Under the pieces are notes generated by a model. The model was not told where the DNA came from and did no database searches. It saw nothing but the letters and a program-made list of their open reading frames with translations. The translations under genes and the position numbers were made by a program. This document shows positions 26,487-36,339 of a stretch of 51,521 bases of DNA, piece by piece (position 1 is the stretch's first letter; each line of letters begins with the position of its first letter). The DNA is from Epsilonproteobacteria bacterium (ex Lamellibrachia satsuma) (GTDB lineage Bacteria > Campylobacterota > Campylobacteria > Campylobacterales > Sulfurovaceae), in contig JQIX01000062.1 of the NCBI GenBank assembly GCA_003934925.1, positions 1-51,521 on the forward strand, given 5' to 3'.

Positions 26487-28915
26487 GTCAGTATTTTCTC
26501 CATCTCTTTTGCCGGCATCGGTTTTCCGGAGTAATATCCCTGAATATTTTCACAACCGTTTTGAAGCAGGAACTCTTTTTGTTCAACTGTTTCTACCCCT
26601 TCGGCAATAATATCAAGATTGAGGATCTTTGCAAGTGCAATGATCGCATTGACTATAGCCGCATCTTCTTCATCTTCCGGTATATCCTGAACAAAAGATT
26701 TGTCTATCTTAAGCTTTGTCACAGGCAGACGTTTCAAATAGGATAAAGAAGAATGTCCGGTCCCGAAATCATCGATAGCTATTTTGATCCCTAGATCATG
26801 AATACGCTTCAAACGAAAAATTACCTCTTCATATTTTGTCATGACCTCATTTTCAGTTACTTCAAGTTCCAGCCACTGAGGACTGAAATCGACTGCTTTC
26901 ATTATTTCCTTCAGTGTAGAGAAAAAATAACTGCTATTAAGATCCGTAATAGTTAAATTCAACGCCAAGACACCCGGCTCGAGTCCTTTTTTATACCAAG
27001 TCGATATTTGAGTCATGGCAGAACGCATCACCCAATTGTCTATCTCACTTATCAGCCCTGCATCTTTTGCCAACGTTAAAAACATATCGGGAGAAAGCAC
27101 TCCCATGGATGGATGTTTCCAGCGCAATAGAGCCTCTACACCTATAAGTTGTCCACTTTTTACATTGATCTGTGGCTGGTAATATACCCTAAATTCCTCT
27201 TTTAGAAGTGCTTGACGCAAACTTGACTTCATAACGACTCTTTCCATTGCCTGCTTCGTCATGTCACTGCAATAAAACTGATAATTATTCCGTCCTTCCT
27301 CCTTGGCTTTATACATTGCAGCATCTGCATCCTTTAACAGATTATCTGCATTTACATCATCTTTGGGATAAAGGGTGATACCTATACTGCAGGAAATATA
27401 AAGTTTATGTTCGCCTACATGAACAGGATCATTAAATACAGCAAGGAGCTTTTGTGCCAACTGCGATACGAGCTCTATGTTTTTTACATTTGGCAGAATC
27501 ACGGTAAATTCATCACCACCGAGTCTTGACAGTGTATCTTCTTTACGGATGATGGATCTAAAACGCTCAGCAACTATTTTCAGTACTTTATCACCGATCT
27601 CATGCCCGAGAGAATCGTTGATCTGTTTAAATTGGTCAAGGTCTATGAAGAAAAGGGCGAACTTTCTCTTTTTTACTTTGGCATTCCTAATATTTTTTTC
27701 TAATTTTTTATGAAAAAGAATACGATTAGGCAATCCGGTAAGCACATCATGATGTGCCTGATAATGTAAAACATCTTTTTGTTCGATCAGTTTTTTCTGT
27801 GCAGCTTTCTTCTCAGAAATATCTCTACAGACCATATAGATCACATTACGGTCGTTTAACACCATACGTGTCAATATGATCTCACACCAGAAAGTCTCAG
27901 CATTGGCTTTAGCGTGTACCCATTCAAATCGATGCTGTCCGTTTTCTTGGGTCAGACGCAGCATCTCTTCCGCTTTTTCGTATGAATATCTACCATCTGG
28001 CTGGAATTCCGGAGAAAGTTGGAAGAGAGACATATTTAACAACTCTTCTTTGGATTTATAGTGCAGGATTTCAACAATTTTTTCATTACACTGTATGATT
28101 TTTCCATTCTCCAGGATCGATATACCATCAGATGATTTTTCAAACAATGTCTCAAAAATATCTTTTTGTTTTTGGATTTCACGGGTTTTTTTCTCTATAT
28201 CTGTTTCCAGTTGCTGTGTATATTGCTGTTCTCTTACGCGCATCTTTTGATAAAGCCTGTAGATCAGCACAATAAAAAGAAAATAGATCAGAACTGTGAC
28301 AAGTAAAGTTTTTATGAAGTCCCGGTAAAGTAATTCAAAATAACCGCGCTCTTTGATCTTTATATTCAGCAGCCCGCGTATCTCTCCAAGTTTATAGTCA
28401 TAAGCATTTTCATATTTTGCACGGATACTGGGGATTGTTTCTTCACGCTTACCGTGACACTTGAGACAGGATTGTTTGATACGCAGAGGTTTTGTGTAAA
28501 AAAAAGTATCATCTCTATAAAGAAATTTTTCTTTCTTTTTGGGATGGACTTTGAAGTAGCGGATCATTTTAAGTTCAAAATCATTGGCCATATTGTTTAT
28601 ATTTCGAGGGCGGTCCGAGACGGTATGTATTACGATATTTTCTTTCATACTCTGTGAAAAATACTTGCTTATCGTTGTTATTGTCTTTACCGGGAGCAGA
28701 TTGATCGTTTTATCATCTATCTCAATATGATTATTGAGATATGCTTCCTGATAAGTTTGCCTGAAAGCCGAAATAAAATGTGATAACGCCTGGCTTTCGT
28801 TACGGATGATCAGTTTATGTGTACTTTCAATACGCTTATATTGTTCATACAGGTTATAACCCATTACCAGAAAAAGCAAGAATGCAAAAACAATAAAAAA
28901 TTTTATTTTTTTCAT
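26471..28915 (-). CDS. Heme-domain PAS-GGDEF-EAL cyclic-di-GMP protein
   Basis: 814 residues. Order: N-terminal membrane helix (around 5-23), a periplasmic DUF3365/Tll0287-like domain with a c-heme motif CLKCHGK near residue 149, a second helix (around 205-225), coiled coil, PAS (around 260-375), GGDEF (around 415-575) and EAL (around 585-810). GGDEF is intact as SRLGGDEFTV and EAL as GVEALLRWKHP, with DDFGTGHSSL, so both synthesis and hydrolysis of cyclic-di-GMP are possible. The heme domain suggests sensing of redox state or a diatomic gas. It is monocistronic, with a ribosome site AAAGGAGAG upstream. Confidence 0.9.
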   Translation of the reverse strand: MKKIKFFIVFAFLLFLVMGYNLYEQYKRIESTHKLIIRNESQALSHFISAFRQTYQEAYLNNHIEIDDKTINLLPVKTITTISKYFSQSMKENIVIHTVSDRPRNINNMANDFELKMIRYFKVHPKKKEKFLYRDDTFFYTKPLRIKQSCLKCHGKREETIPSIRAKYENAYDYKLGEIRGLLNIKIKERGYFELLYRDFIKTLLVTVLIYFLFIVLIYRLYQKMRVREQQYTQQLETDIEKKTREIQKQKDIFETLFEKSSDGISILENGKIIQCNEKIVEILHYKSKEELLNMSLFQLSPEFQPDGRYSYEKAEEMLRLTQENGQHRFEWVHAKANAETFWCEIILTRMVLNDRNVIYMVCRDISEKKAAQKKLIEQKDVLHYQAHHDVLTGLPNRILFHKKLEKNIRNAKVKKRKFALFFIDLDQFKQINDSLGHEIGDKVLKIVAERFRSIIRKEDTLSRLGGDEFTVILPNVKNIELVSQLAQKLLAVFNDPVHVGEHKLYISCSIGITLYPKDDVNADNLLKDADAAMYKAKEEGRNNYQFYCSDMTKQAMERVVMKSSLRQALLKEEFRVYYQPQINVKSGQLIGVEALLRWKHPSMGVLSPDMFLTLAKDAGLISEIDNWVMRSAMTQISTWYKKGLEPGVLALNLTITDLNSSYFFSTLKEIMKAVDFSPQWLELEVTENEVMTKYEEVIFRLKRIHDLGIKIAIDDFGTGHSSLSYLKRLPVTKLKIDKSFVQDIPEDEEDAAIVNAIIALAKILNLDIIAEGVETVEQKEFLLQNGCENIQGYYSGKPMPAKEMEKILTEYHR

Positions 28916-29044
28916 GATATCTCTCCTTTTAAAGGGTATTTCATGAATTAATTATAAAAATAATAACTTATCTTAAACTATTATATCATTTTATATTTAA
29001 ACAAAATATTTTATTAATTTTTAAATATCCTGATACTCCCCCTT

Positions 29045-30247
29045 TTAAAACTTTAAAAAAACTTTCTTTCCATCAGCTTTTAGAAGATAACCTTTGGAAG
29101 TACTCTTTTTGTCGGGGATATTGACCAAAAGTGTATTTTGATCCAGGTACTCCGTATGCAGTGCATTTGTATGTCGAAGACGCTTAATAACATCTTTGGA
29201 ATTTTCCGGATTGAAATACAAAATAATTTTTTCACCTTTTTTAATTTTGATCGTAGTATTTTTTTTCGTGACAGTATAAAGCATCCCCTCCGGTCTGCGG
29301 GTTGTAAATGACCAGTTCTTTCGTATCTTTTTTTCATCTGCAATTGCTTTAAATTCTACCTTGTATGTTGTACCATATGACAGTCGTTCCAGGGGCATAA
29401 AAGCAAATTCAAACTTTGTGAAACGGTGATTCCTGTCATTGGCGTGCGTGAGTATTTTCCGGTGTTTAACCTCTTTGCCTTTTTCATCATAAAGACGGAA
29501 TTCTTTAAACTTTACTCTCTTGTAAAAAGCAGGATTGAACTGTACTGACACCGGATAACCGCTTACTTTCGAACCCGGTAGAGGATGGGGATGTTCTGTG
29601 TAAAATGCAGGCGGTATATCTACTGCACCTGGATAAGGGTAAAGGATGATCTTACCGTTAGCACGTCTGATCTCGTTCTTCTTTTCTTTGAACAGGATCT
29701 GTGGCACTTCCGGAATATTGCCTTTACACAGATTCTCTATATAAAAAAAACCGTTCATTTTTGGGTACTGCCCCTTGCACAGTTCGCTAACAGTGGTTGA
29801 TCCAAGTTCATACACGAAAGTTGAGGATATCTTTTTGTGTTTATTGCCAAAAGCCCTTCCTGCTCCTGCCTCATTTTTATCAAAATTTAGAAAAACAAAA
29901 CGATGGTAGATCGCAGAAAAAAGTATATCTACGGCATGACGGGGATTTTTTGCATTCACAGAGACATTTTCCATCACTGCCTTGCTGGCATAGTCGGCAT
30001 ATAAAACCCTGTCACTTGGGGATTTTCCTGTAAATCCCTGTTTGCCTTTACGTTCATAATGTCCGATCTTTTGATGGCGCAAAAGATATTTGGCATGTGC
30101 TGTTGCTGCTTTGTCGAGCTTTGCATTAGGTTTAAATGCAATAAGTCCGCTGTTCTGGCGAATGGCATTGAGATAGGCTAAAATATTCTCTGATGCTTTG
30201 GCATTCAATGTCACAAAAAGGAAGAAGAGAAGAAAAAAGCGAAACAC
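29045..30247 (-). CDS. Secreted CAP/SCP-domain protein
   Basis: 400 residues with a signal peptide (MFRFFLLFFLFVTLNAKA). The N-terminal half is a CAP domain: ILAYLNAIRQNSGL, AATAHAKYLLRHQKIGHYE and AVMENVSVNAKNPRHAVDIL are family-typical. After about residue 215 come beta-rich Ig-like parts (YPVSVQFNPAFYKRVKFKEF, then YGTTYKVEFKA). Bacterial CAP proteins are secreted with mostly unknown roles. It starts 3 nt after the sulfur-enzyme gene stop in the same direction, so it may be the last gene of that operon. Confidence 0.85.
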   Translation of the reverse strand: MFRFFLLFFLFVTLNAKASENILAYLNAIRQNSGLIAFKPNAKLDKAATAHAKYLLRHQKIGHYERKGKQGFTGKSPSDRVLYADYASKAVMENVSVNAKNPRHAVDILFSAIYHRFVFLNFDKNEAGAGRAFGNKHKKISSTFVYELGSTTVSELCKGQYPKMNGFFYIENLCKGNIPEVPQILFKEKKNEIRRANGKIILYPYPGAVDIPPAFYTEHPHPLPGSKVSGYPVSVQFNPAFYKRVKFKEFRLYDEKGKEVKHRKILTHANDRNHRFTKFEFAFMPLERLSYGTTYKVEFKAIADEKKIRKNWSFTTRRPEGMLYTVTKKNTTIKIKKGEKIILYFNPENSKDVIKRLRHTNALHTEYLDQNTLLVNIPDKKSTSKGYLLKADGKKVFLKF

Positions 30248-30250
30248 CGG

Positions 30251-31507
30251 TTAGATCATCTCCTTGGCTGCCTGCAAAAAATCTTCAGCAATGCTCTCAG
30301 GGTCTTCCAGACCTATAGAAACACGGATGAAACCTTCATCCACTCCCAGAAAAGTACGTGTCTCTGCATCAAAATCACTGTATATCGTACTCGTCATATG
30401 CAGTGCCAGTGTTCTGTTATCGCCGATATTTGCCGTCTGTGTGACCAGTTTAAGACTGTTAAGAAGCTTGAAAGCTCTCTCTTTCGTATCACAGTTCAGA
30501 CTGAGAAGAGGACCACAACCCTGTTGAAAATCCGACAAATAGCGTGCATGGTCAGGGTTATGTGCCAAAGAGGGATGGTTCACACTCACACCCTCGGGCA
30601 ACTTTTCATTCAGTATCGCAGCAATACGTTCTACACTCTTGTTGATCCTCTCTACTCTAAGCGCAAGCGTTTCCAGTCCCAGCATCGTCAAAAAGGAGCC
30701 AAAGGCATTGGCGGTCATGCCCATATCTCTGATTGCACGTTTTTTACAGATGGGAATAAATGCTTTTTTTTCCATTTTCTTCACAATCTTGTGTACATCT
30801 GCATATTTCTCGTTCAGTAACTTCTCATTTTCTTCTTTGACTGCCCTGAACACAGCAATACCGCCAAGCGCAGCAGAATGCCCACTCATATTTTTGGTAC
30901 TGGAGTGAACGACAATATCCGCACCCAGTTCAAGCGGTCTGACGATAAGCGGTGTAGCCGTATTGTCTATCACCAAAAGTGTTTCATGCACTGTACACAA
31001 GTCTGCAACCCTATTAATATCCGGAAGTCTAAGGCTTGGGTTCCCGACACTCTCCATAAGTACCATCTTTACCCCGGCTTTAAGCTTTGCTTCAATATGT
31101 CCGAAGTCATCAACATCACAAAAACTGTTGCTTACGCCAAAACGTTTCATGGTCTCATTGATCAGTGTGTAAGTACCGCCGAAGAAACCACCGATACAAA
31201 GTACTTCATCCCCTGCTCTCAAAAAGGCTGTAGTGACCGTAGAAATAGCTCCCATACCCGAAGAAGTGGCAATGGCACCAAATCCGCCTTCCATCTTTGC
31301 AACCACTGATTCAAGTTTGGCATTGGTGGGGTTTCCTACTCTTGCATAAAGCGGAGCATTGACTTCTCCTGCAAAGATACCTTCTGCCTGCTGTGCATCT
31401 TCATATCCAAATGCCGCAGAGGGAACAATGGTCGGAGCAATAGGCCCCACTTTAGAACCTACATTTTGAACCAAAAGCGTATTAAAGTAGTCAAAATCTT
31501 TTTTCAT
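30251..31507 (-). CDS. Cys/Met-metabolism PLP enzyme (MetY / methionine gamma-lyase type)
   Basis: 418 residues, fold-type I PLP enzyme. PLP-site features: SSGMGAISTV (phosphate loop, around 78-87), DNTATPLIVRP, and the Schiff-base lysine in HSSTKNMSGH (around residue 205). YARVGNPTNAKLE is typical of the Cys/Met family. Candidates are O-acetylhomoserine sulfhydrylase or methionine gamma-lyase; sequence alone does not decide. It is downstream of an Rrf2 regulator with a 9-nt gap, which supports a sulfur amino-acid role. Confidence 0.88.
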   Translation of the reverse strand: MKKDFDYFNTLLVQNVGSKVGPIAPTIVPSAAFGYEDAQQAEGIFAGEVNAPLYARVGNPTNAKLESVVAKMEGGFGAIATSSGMGAISTVTTAFLRAGDEVLCIGGFFGGTYTLINETMKRFGVSNSFCDVDDFGHIEAKLKAGVKMVLMESVGNPSLRLPDINRVADLCTVHETLLVIDNTATPLIVRPLELGADIVVHSSTKNMSGHSAALGGIAVFRAVKEENEKLLNEKYADVHKIVKKMEKKAFIPICKKRAIRDMGMTANAFGSFLTMLGLETLALRVERINKSVERIAAILNEKLPEGVSVNHPSLAHNPDHARYLSDFQQGCGPLLSLNCDTKERAFKLLNSLKLVTQTANIGDNRTLALHMTSTIYSDFDAETRTFLGVDEGFIRVSIGLEDPESIAEDFLQAAKEMI

Positions 31508-31516
31508 AGTGATATC

Positions 31517-31930
31517 CTATATTGAATAATTGAGTGTATGATCTGCTTTTTGTTGATAGTTTTTCAATTCAGACAGGGGAATATCAAAAACATTTGCAAC
31601 CCCTTCTCTGATATCTTCCCAAAATAATTTCAGGACAGGATTGTTTGTTCTGCATACATCGGAAAGGGCATCTGTTTCCAGGATCATCACAATATCTTTC
31701 AGTGTAATATCTTTAAGGTCTTTGGCAAGCTTGTATCCGCCACGGGCACCTTTTATACTTATAAGCACATTCTTTTTTCTTAATTCTAAAAGAATTTGTT
31801 CTAAAAAGTTTTGAGGAACAGAAGCGCGTGACGCGATCTCTTTGATCTTGAGCACTTCACCTTTCGGGATGGAATCAAGTTCATAAAGTGCTGCAACTGC
31901 ATAGATGGTTTTAGTTGAAATTCCTATCAT
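31517..31930 (-). CDS. Rrf2-family regulator (CymR-like)
   Basis: 137 residues. The winged helix-turn-helix is at the N-terminus (STKTIYAVAALYEL, then LKIKEIASRASVPQNFLEQIL and SIKGARGGYKLAK). Fe-S members (IscR, NsrR) have three cysteines near residues 90-110. This one has only one (SDVCRTNNP), so it likely has no cluster and resembles CymR of Gram-positives, which controls cysteine metabolism. It overlaps the DUF4395 gene by 20 nt and precedes the Cys/Met PLP enzyme gene. It probably regulates that operon. Confidence 0.88.
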   Translation of the reverse strand: MIGISTKTIYAVAALYELDSIPKGEVLKIKEIASRASVPQNFLEQILLELRKKNVLISIKGARGGYKLAKDLKDITLKDIVMILETDALSDVCRTNNPVLKLFWEDIREGVANVFDIPLSELKNYQQKADHTLNYSI

Positions 31931-32366
31931 TTATAAATGCCTTAGTCAATTGAATAGCGTAGTATATCTTACATCCGATACAAAAGTCGAATAATACTTC
32001 AAGTAATGCACAAAGCAGTAAAACAACCGTTATAAATACAGCTATCTTCAATGCACCAGCAATATAGAACAAACTCAAAAAAAATGAAGTGGTCAAGCCA
32101 AGGAACAGAGCAAAACGTTTGGGTGATTCATCACACATCTTGGGTTCTACATTCCATCCGTTCAAAATGAATTTTCCAACTATGTGGAAGGGGCTGAGTT
32201 CTGTTTTTCGTAATGCCCGTACCGAAAAATCAAACAATAGTACCAAGGCAAAGAATTTTTCCTGTGTAAAAAGCAATGCCAAAGTAAAAAGTACTACTTG
32301 GAAAGAAATGATCCTTACCATATTGGTATCAATTCTTCTTGCAGATATCGGGCATGACGGAGACAT
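31911..32366 (-). CDS. DUF4395 membrane protein
   Basis: 151 residues. It starts MSPSCPISARRIDTNMVR, the Cys-Pro N-terminus typical of DUF4395, followed by hydrophobic helices (around 16-50 and 88-130). A Cys pair DFCIGC lies near residue 126-131. DUF4395 proteins often neighbour rhodaneses and thioredoxins and may act in sulfur transfer; that is an inference. It is the first gene of the operon DUF4395-rrf2-PLP enzyme, with a MITE-like element just upstream. Confidence 0.8.
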   Translation of the reverse strand: MSPSCPISARRIDTNMVRIISFQVVLFTLALLFTQEKFFALVLLFDFSVRALRKTELSPFHIVGKFILNGWNVEPKMCDESPKRFALFLGLTTSFFLSLFYIAGALKIAVFITVVLLLCALLEVLFDFCIGCKIYYAIQLTKAFINDRNFN

Positions 32367-32399
32367 TTTTTTCCTTTGCTTGTTTGGATTTACTTTAAA

Positions 32400-32539
32400 G
32401 CACCTCTAAAAACCCTAGAGATCCACTACATTTCATTTTTCCCGATCAATTTTAACAATATAAAGGGGGAGAGAACAATTTTTCCGGGAAAACTAAAATG
32501 CCCTTGTCCATTGCAAATATCTAGGGTTTTTAGAAGTGC
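32400..32539. mobile_element. MITE-like element with long terminal inverted repeats
   Basis: Left end GCACCTCTAAAAACCCTAGA (32400-32419) and right end TCTAGGGTTTTTAGAAGTGC (32520-32539) are mirror images with one mismatch. The inner halves are also partly mirrored (TTTTCCCG near 32437, CGGGAAAA near 32485). No ORF fits. It looks like two IS ends joined, a deletion derivative, roughly 140 bp. It lies in the leader of the DUF4395 operon, downstream of copA. No clean target duplication was found. Confidence 0.6.
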
Positions 32540-32652
32540 TTTTTCATTATTTTTCAATAATTATGAGCGTAGTTTAACCAAAAATAATTTTAATGTCAAG
32601 TAAATCTATGGATATTATTAATTATTTTAAAATTTAAACCTTTTTGCATTAT

Positions 32653-35016
32653 TCATAACCTTAAATTTTTTAACCGTAACGAATTTGTAATGACCGAAAC
32701 GGAAGAAAAGCTCATCGCTGCTGCTGCAATGACAGGAGAAAGAAGTATGCCAAAGAACGGATACAGTACTCCGGCTGCCACCGGTACGCCCAATGAATTA
32801 TAAATGAATGCAAAGAAGAGATTCTGCCGTATATTTTTCATAGTGGAACGGCTGAGCCTGATAGCCCGTACGATTCCTGTCAGATCTCCTTTGACCAGTG
32901 TTACACCGGCACTCTCCATCGCTACATCCGTACCTGTACCCATGGCAATACCCACATGTGCCTGTGCAAGTGCCGGAGCGTCATTGACCCCGTCACCGGC
33001 CATGGCAACGTGTCTGCCCTCTGCCTGTAGTTTTTCAACCACTTTTGATTTTTCTTCCGGTGAAACTTCAGCCTGCACTTGGTCTATATTCAGTTTACCT
33101 GCAACCGCTTTTGCCGTTGTTTCATTATCTCCGGTAAGCATAACGATCTTTATACCCTGCTCATGAAGATCTTTTATAGCCTGTGCAGTAGTCTCTTTGA
33201 TCGGGTCCATCACCCCCACAACACCTTCTGCTTTGCCATCGAGCGCTATGAGTATCACTGTTTGCCCTTCTTTACGGTACTGTTCTGATAAGAATGTCAG
33301 ATTACTTCCTTCTATCCCAAGACTCTCCAATAATTTACTGTTTCCTATGGCTACCTCCATGCCATCAACCGTACCCGTAACACCTTCTCCGGTGACCGAG
33401 TTGAAGTCTGCTGTCTTGCCCAAATGCAAACCCCTGCTTTTTGCACCTTCCAAAATGGCTTCTGCCAAGGGGTGCTCACTCGACTGTTCCAGGGTTGCAA
33501 CGACTCTTAGAAGTGCATCTTCATCCACTCCTTCTTCTACTTCTAGCGTAACAAGCTTAGGTGTTCCTTCCGTAAGTGTTCCTGTTTTATCTACCACCAA
33601 AGTATCTATCTTTTCAAGTATCTCCAGGGCTTCCGCATTTTTGATAAGTACACCCATGGAAGCTCCCTTGCCTGTCCCTACCATGATGGAAACCGGTGTT
33701 GCCAGCCCCAAAGCACAGGGGCAGGCGATGATCAGTACTGCTACTGCACTTACAACAGCATAAGCCAGTTTTGGTTCAGGTCCCCATATATACCAGCCCG
33801 CAAATGCCAATACCGAAACAAGCACTACGGCAGGTACAAAATAACTTGAAACCACATCCGCAAGTTTCTGTATGGGAGCACGTGAACGTTGTGCCTTGGC
33901 CACCATTTCTACGATCTGTGAAAGAAGTGTATCTGCCCCTACTTTCTCTGCCTTGATCAATAAAGAGCCTGTAGCATTGACCGTGGCACCTATAACCCTA
34001 TCACCGGTTTTTTTGGCTATAGCGATAGATTCACCTGTAACCATGGACTCATCTATATTACTTTGCCCCTCAGTAACCACACCATCGACCGGTATTTTGT
34101 CTCCCGGACGGATACGCAAAATGTCACCCACCTGTACATGTTCCAAAGGAATATCCTCTTCCCTGCCGTCTTTTCTTACGATACGGGCCGTGTTGGGTGC
34201 AAGCCCAAGAAGCATCTGTATGGCGGTGTTGGTCTGTGAACGGGCGCGAAGTTCTAGTACCTGTCCCAAAAGTACCAGTGCGACAATGACCGCTGCTGCT
34301 TCAAAATACACATGTACAAGCTCCCCCTCAAGCTGCATTTTAGGTGGAAAGATGTGTGGAAAAAGAAGTGCAACCATGCTGTAAAGCCAAGCTGCACCTA
34401 CTCCCAGAGAGATAAGCGTAAACATATTGAGGTTCCATGTGCGTACTGAGTTCACACCTCTTACAAAGAATGGCCATCCACCCCAAAGTACCACCGGAGT
34501 TGCCAAAACAAACTCGGTCCACTGTATAGCACGCATAGAGAGCCATGAAGGCAGCCACTGTGGTGCCAGGTCTGCTACCATCGCTATAATGAATACCGGC
34601 AGTGCAAGTATGGTACTGACCCAGAAACGGCGGGTCATATCTTTAAGTTCTTCATTTTCTGCTGCATCCTCCATACTTACAGTCATAGGTTCAAGTGCCA
34701 TACCGCATATAGGACAGTTACCCGGACCTTCCTGTTGAATTTCAGGATGCATCGGGCAGGTATAGATCACCTCTGTATCTTCATCTTCTTTTTTATACTC
34801 ATGAATATGTATATGAGGTTGTGTTGTAAAAAGAGGTTTGCATGAGGTACAACTCTCATTTTCTTCTGTATGAAGATATTTCTGAGGATCATCTCTGAAT
34901 TTATGCAGACAATTTTCAGAACAAAAATAATATTCTTCATCTCCATACGCCATATGGAACTCTGAATCTTTTGAAACATCCATACCGCAAACGAGATCTT
35001 TGACTGTATCATTCAT
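32653..35016 (-). CDS. copA: Copper-exporting P1B-type ATPase with YHS and HMBD domains
   Basis: 787 residues. N-terminus: YHS domain ([20 protein letters not shown], then YFCSENC), a His-rich linker ([11 protein letters not shown]), and a heavy-metal-binding HMBD motif (YTCPMHPEI, then [11 protein letters not shown]). The P1B core has [10 protein letters not shown] in the sixth helix, which is typical of Cu(I) pumps, plus [23 protein letters not shown] and [11 protein letters not shown]. It expels copper from the cytoplasm. The second of two ATGs gives a 6-nt spacing from AAAGGA. It is divergent from the CusCBA-like operon, with a perfect inverted repeat in the gap. Confidence 0.93.
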   Translation of the reverse strand: MNDTVKDLVCGMDVSKDSEFHMAYGDEEYYFCSENCLHKFRDDPQKYLHTEENESCTSCKPLFTTQPHIHIHEYKKEDEDTEVIYTCPMHPEIQQEGPGNCPICGMALEPMTVSMEDAAENEELKDMTRRFWVSTILALPVFIIAMVADLAPQWLPSWLSMRAIQWTEFVLATPVVLWGGWPFFVRGVNSVRTWNLNMFTLISLGVGAAWLYSMVALLFPHIFPPKMQLEGELVHVYFEAAAVIVALVLLGQVLELRARSQTNTAIQMLLGLAPNTARIVRKDGREEDIPLEHVQVGDILRIRPGDKIPVDGVVTEGQSNIDESMVTGESIAIAKKTGDRVIGATVNATGSLLIKAEKVGADTLLSQIVEMVAKAQRSRAPIQKLADVVSSYFVPAVVLVSVLAFAGWYIWGPEPKLAYAVVSAVAVLIIACPCALGLATPVSIMVGTGKGASMGVLIKNAEALEILEKIDTLVVDKTGTLTEGTPKLVTLEVEEGVDEDALLRVVATLEQSSEHPLAEAILEGAKSRGLHLGKTADFNSVTGEGVTGTVDGMEVAIGNSKLLESLGIEGSNLTFLSEQYRKEGQTVILIALDGKAEGVVGVMDPIKETTAQAIKDLHEQGIKIVMLTGDNETTAKAVAGKLNIDQVQAEVSPEEKSKVVEKLQAEGRHVAMAGDGVNDAPALAQAHVGIAMGTGTDVAMESAGVTLVKGDLTGIVRAIRLSRSTMKNIRQNLFFAFIYNSLGVPVAAGVLYPFFGILLSPVIAAAAMSFSSVSVITNSLRLKNLRL

Positions 35017-35056
35017 CATTTATCCTTTAACTTTTATTCTTCATAATAATACAAAA

Positions 35057-35079
35057 GTGTGTACATAGCGTGTACACAC
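35057..35079. promoter_or_regulatory. Perfect inverted repeat, candidate metal-response operator
   Basis: GTGTGTACA (35057-35065), spacer TAGCG, TGTACACAC (35071-35079): 9-bp arms in the 128-bp divergent gap between copA and the efflux operon. It has the symmetry expected of a dimeric regulator site. Possible binders are the OmpR-type regulator at 43799-44470 or an off-window metal sensor. Function is inferred. Confidence 0.5.
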
Positions 35080-35144
35080 AGCTTGCACATTCATTACACA
35101 TATCTAGACTAAAATACAATTAATTTACACGTCTAGGACAGAAT

Positions 35145-36338
35145 ATGCGTACCATTCTCTACATTTTACTAACTTTTGGTCTGCTTCAGGCACAAAGTAT
35201 CAAGCAGCTTGTTGGGCAGTCTCTTAAAAGACATCCTTCACTCAAAGCCATACAACATCGTCTCTCTTCTATGGATGAGCGTATAGAAAAGAGTCAAAAG
35301 TGGGCGAATCCTGACCTTTCAATTACGATCAGTGATATTCAGTTCAAGAAACCTTTTGACCGCTCACTCGAACCGATGCAGTATCATGCTGTGAATTTTA
35401 AACAGAAATTTCCCTGGTTCGGAAAATTGGATGCAAGAAAAACCTATGCCCAGGAGCAGAAGCACGTTGTACTGGATTCGTATGAAGCAGCACGTGTACA
35501 ACTTGCTCTGCAAATAAGAACTACCGCCTACACCATTAAAGAGCTTGAAGCCCGTATTTCTATTTTGTACAAATATGTTCAACTGGCAAAACAGAACATT
35601 AAACTCTATACAGATACTATTGCTACAGACAGCATGAGCCATGCAGACAGTATCACGGCAGAGCTTTCTCTTTCCAAAATAGAAATACGCCAGGAACGCT
35701 ACAGGTCATTGCTCAAATCACAAAAAGAAAAACTCTCCTATCTCGTACAAAAAAAGATCTCTAAAATAAGTGATACGCTGCATATGCAAAAACCAGGTTC
35801 GATGAAACGCTATCTCAATAAGATCTCCCATAATCCTACCTACCGTATGAAACTTTCGCAGAATAGAACAGCAGATGCGAACAAAGCACTTGTTGATATG
35901 GAAGTACATCCTGACCCTTATGTCAAAGTAGGATATTTCAATCGTCAGGATTTTCCTGACTATGCTACTGTGACAGTTGGGGTCTCACTTCCCATTTACG
36001 GTACGGAAAGGCTTGACTCTGAAATAGCCAGAAAAGAAGCCCTCTCAAGTATAAGCGATTCTCTGGACTACAAAGCTTATGTAAAAAGTGAGATACGTGC
36101 GGACTATGCCAGACTGAAAGAGGCATACCGTATCTACTTTATCATACAGAACAAAAGCCTGCCGCAATTGGGGCATATGCTTGAGCTTAGCTCTTCCGCC
36201 ATTGAAAAAGGGGCGGATCTTTTTACCTATACCAACATCCTGGAACAAAAACTGGCACTGGAAGAAGAGAGCATTGCGATCAAAGCGGAATTTTTACGTA
36301 CCAAAGCCAAACTCAAAGCACTCATAGGAGAAAAATAA
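35145..36338 (+). CDS. cusC: Outer-membrane efflux protein (TolC/CusC family)
   Basis: 397 residues with a signal peptide (TILYILLTFGLLQAQ). Two repeats of long alpha-helical segments with beta hairpins (QYHAVNFKQKFPWFGKL and DYATVTVGVSLPIYGTE) are typical of outer-membrane efflux channels. It forms the outer channel of a tripartite metal exporter. It is shorter than E. coli CusC (about 460), as in many CzcC-like proteins. It is the first gene of the cusCBA operon, with 1 nt to the next gene. The assignment to copper rests on copA and cusA neighbours. Confidence 0.88.
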   Translation: MRTILYILLTFGLLQAQSIKQLVGQSLKRHPSLKAIQHRLSSMDERIEKSQKWANPDLSITISDIQFKKPFDRSLEPMQYHAVNFKQKFPWFGKLDARKTYAQEQKHVVLDSYEAARVQLALQIRTTAYTIKELEARISILYKYVQLAKQNIKLYTDTIATDSMSHADSITAELSLSKIEIRQERYRSLLKSQKEKLSYLVQKKISKISDTLHMQKPGSMKRYLNKISHNPTYRMKLSQNRTADANKALVDMEVHPDPYVKVGYFNRQDFPDYATVTVGVSLPIYGTERLDSEIARKEALSSISDSLDYKAYVKSEIRADYARLKEAYRIYFIIQNKSLPQLGHMLELSSSAIEKGADLFTYTNILEQKLALEEESIAIKAEFLRTKAKLKALIGEK

Positions 36339-36339
36339 G

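Noticed and set aside
33197-33763. 188-residue plus-strand ORF, Ser/Thr/Pro-rich
   Set aside because: Mirror frame of copA; composition is that of the antisense of a conserved gene and no start signal is present.
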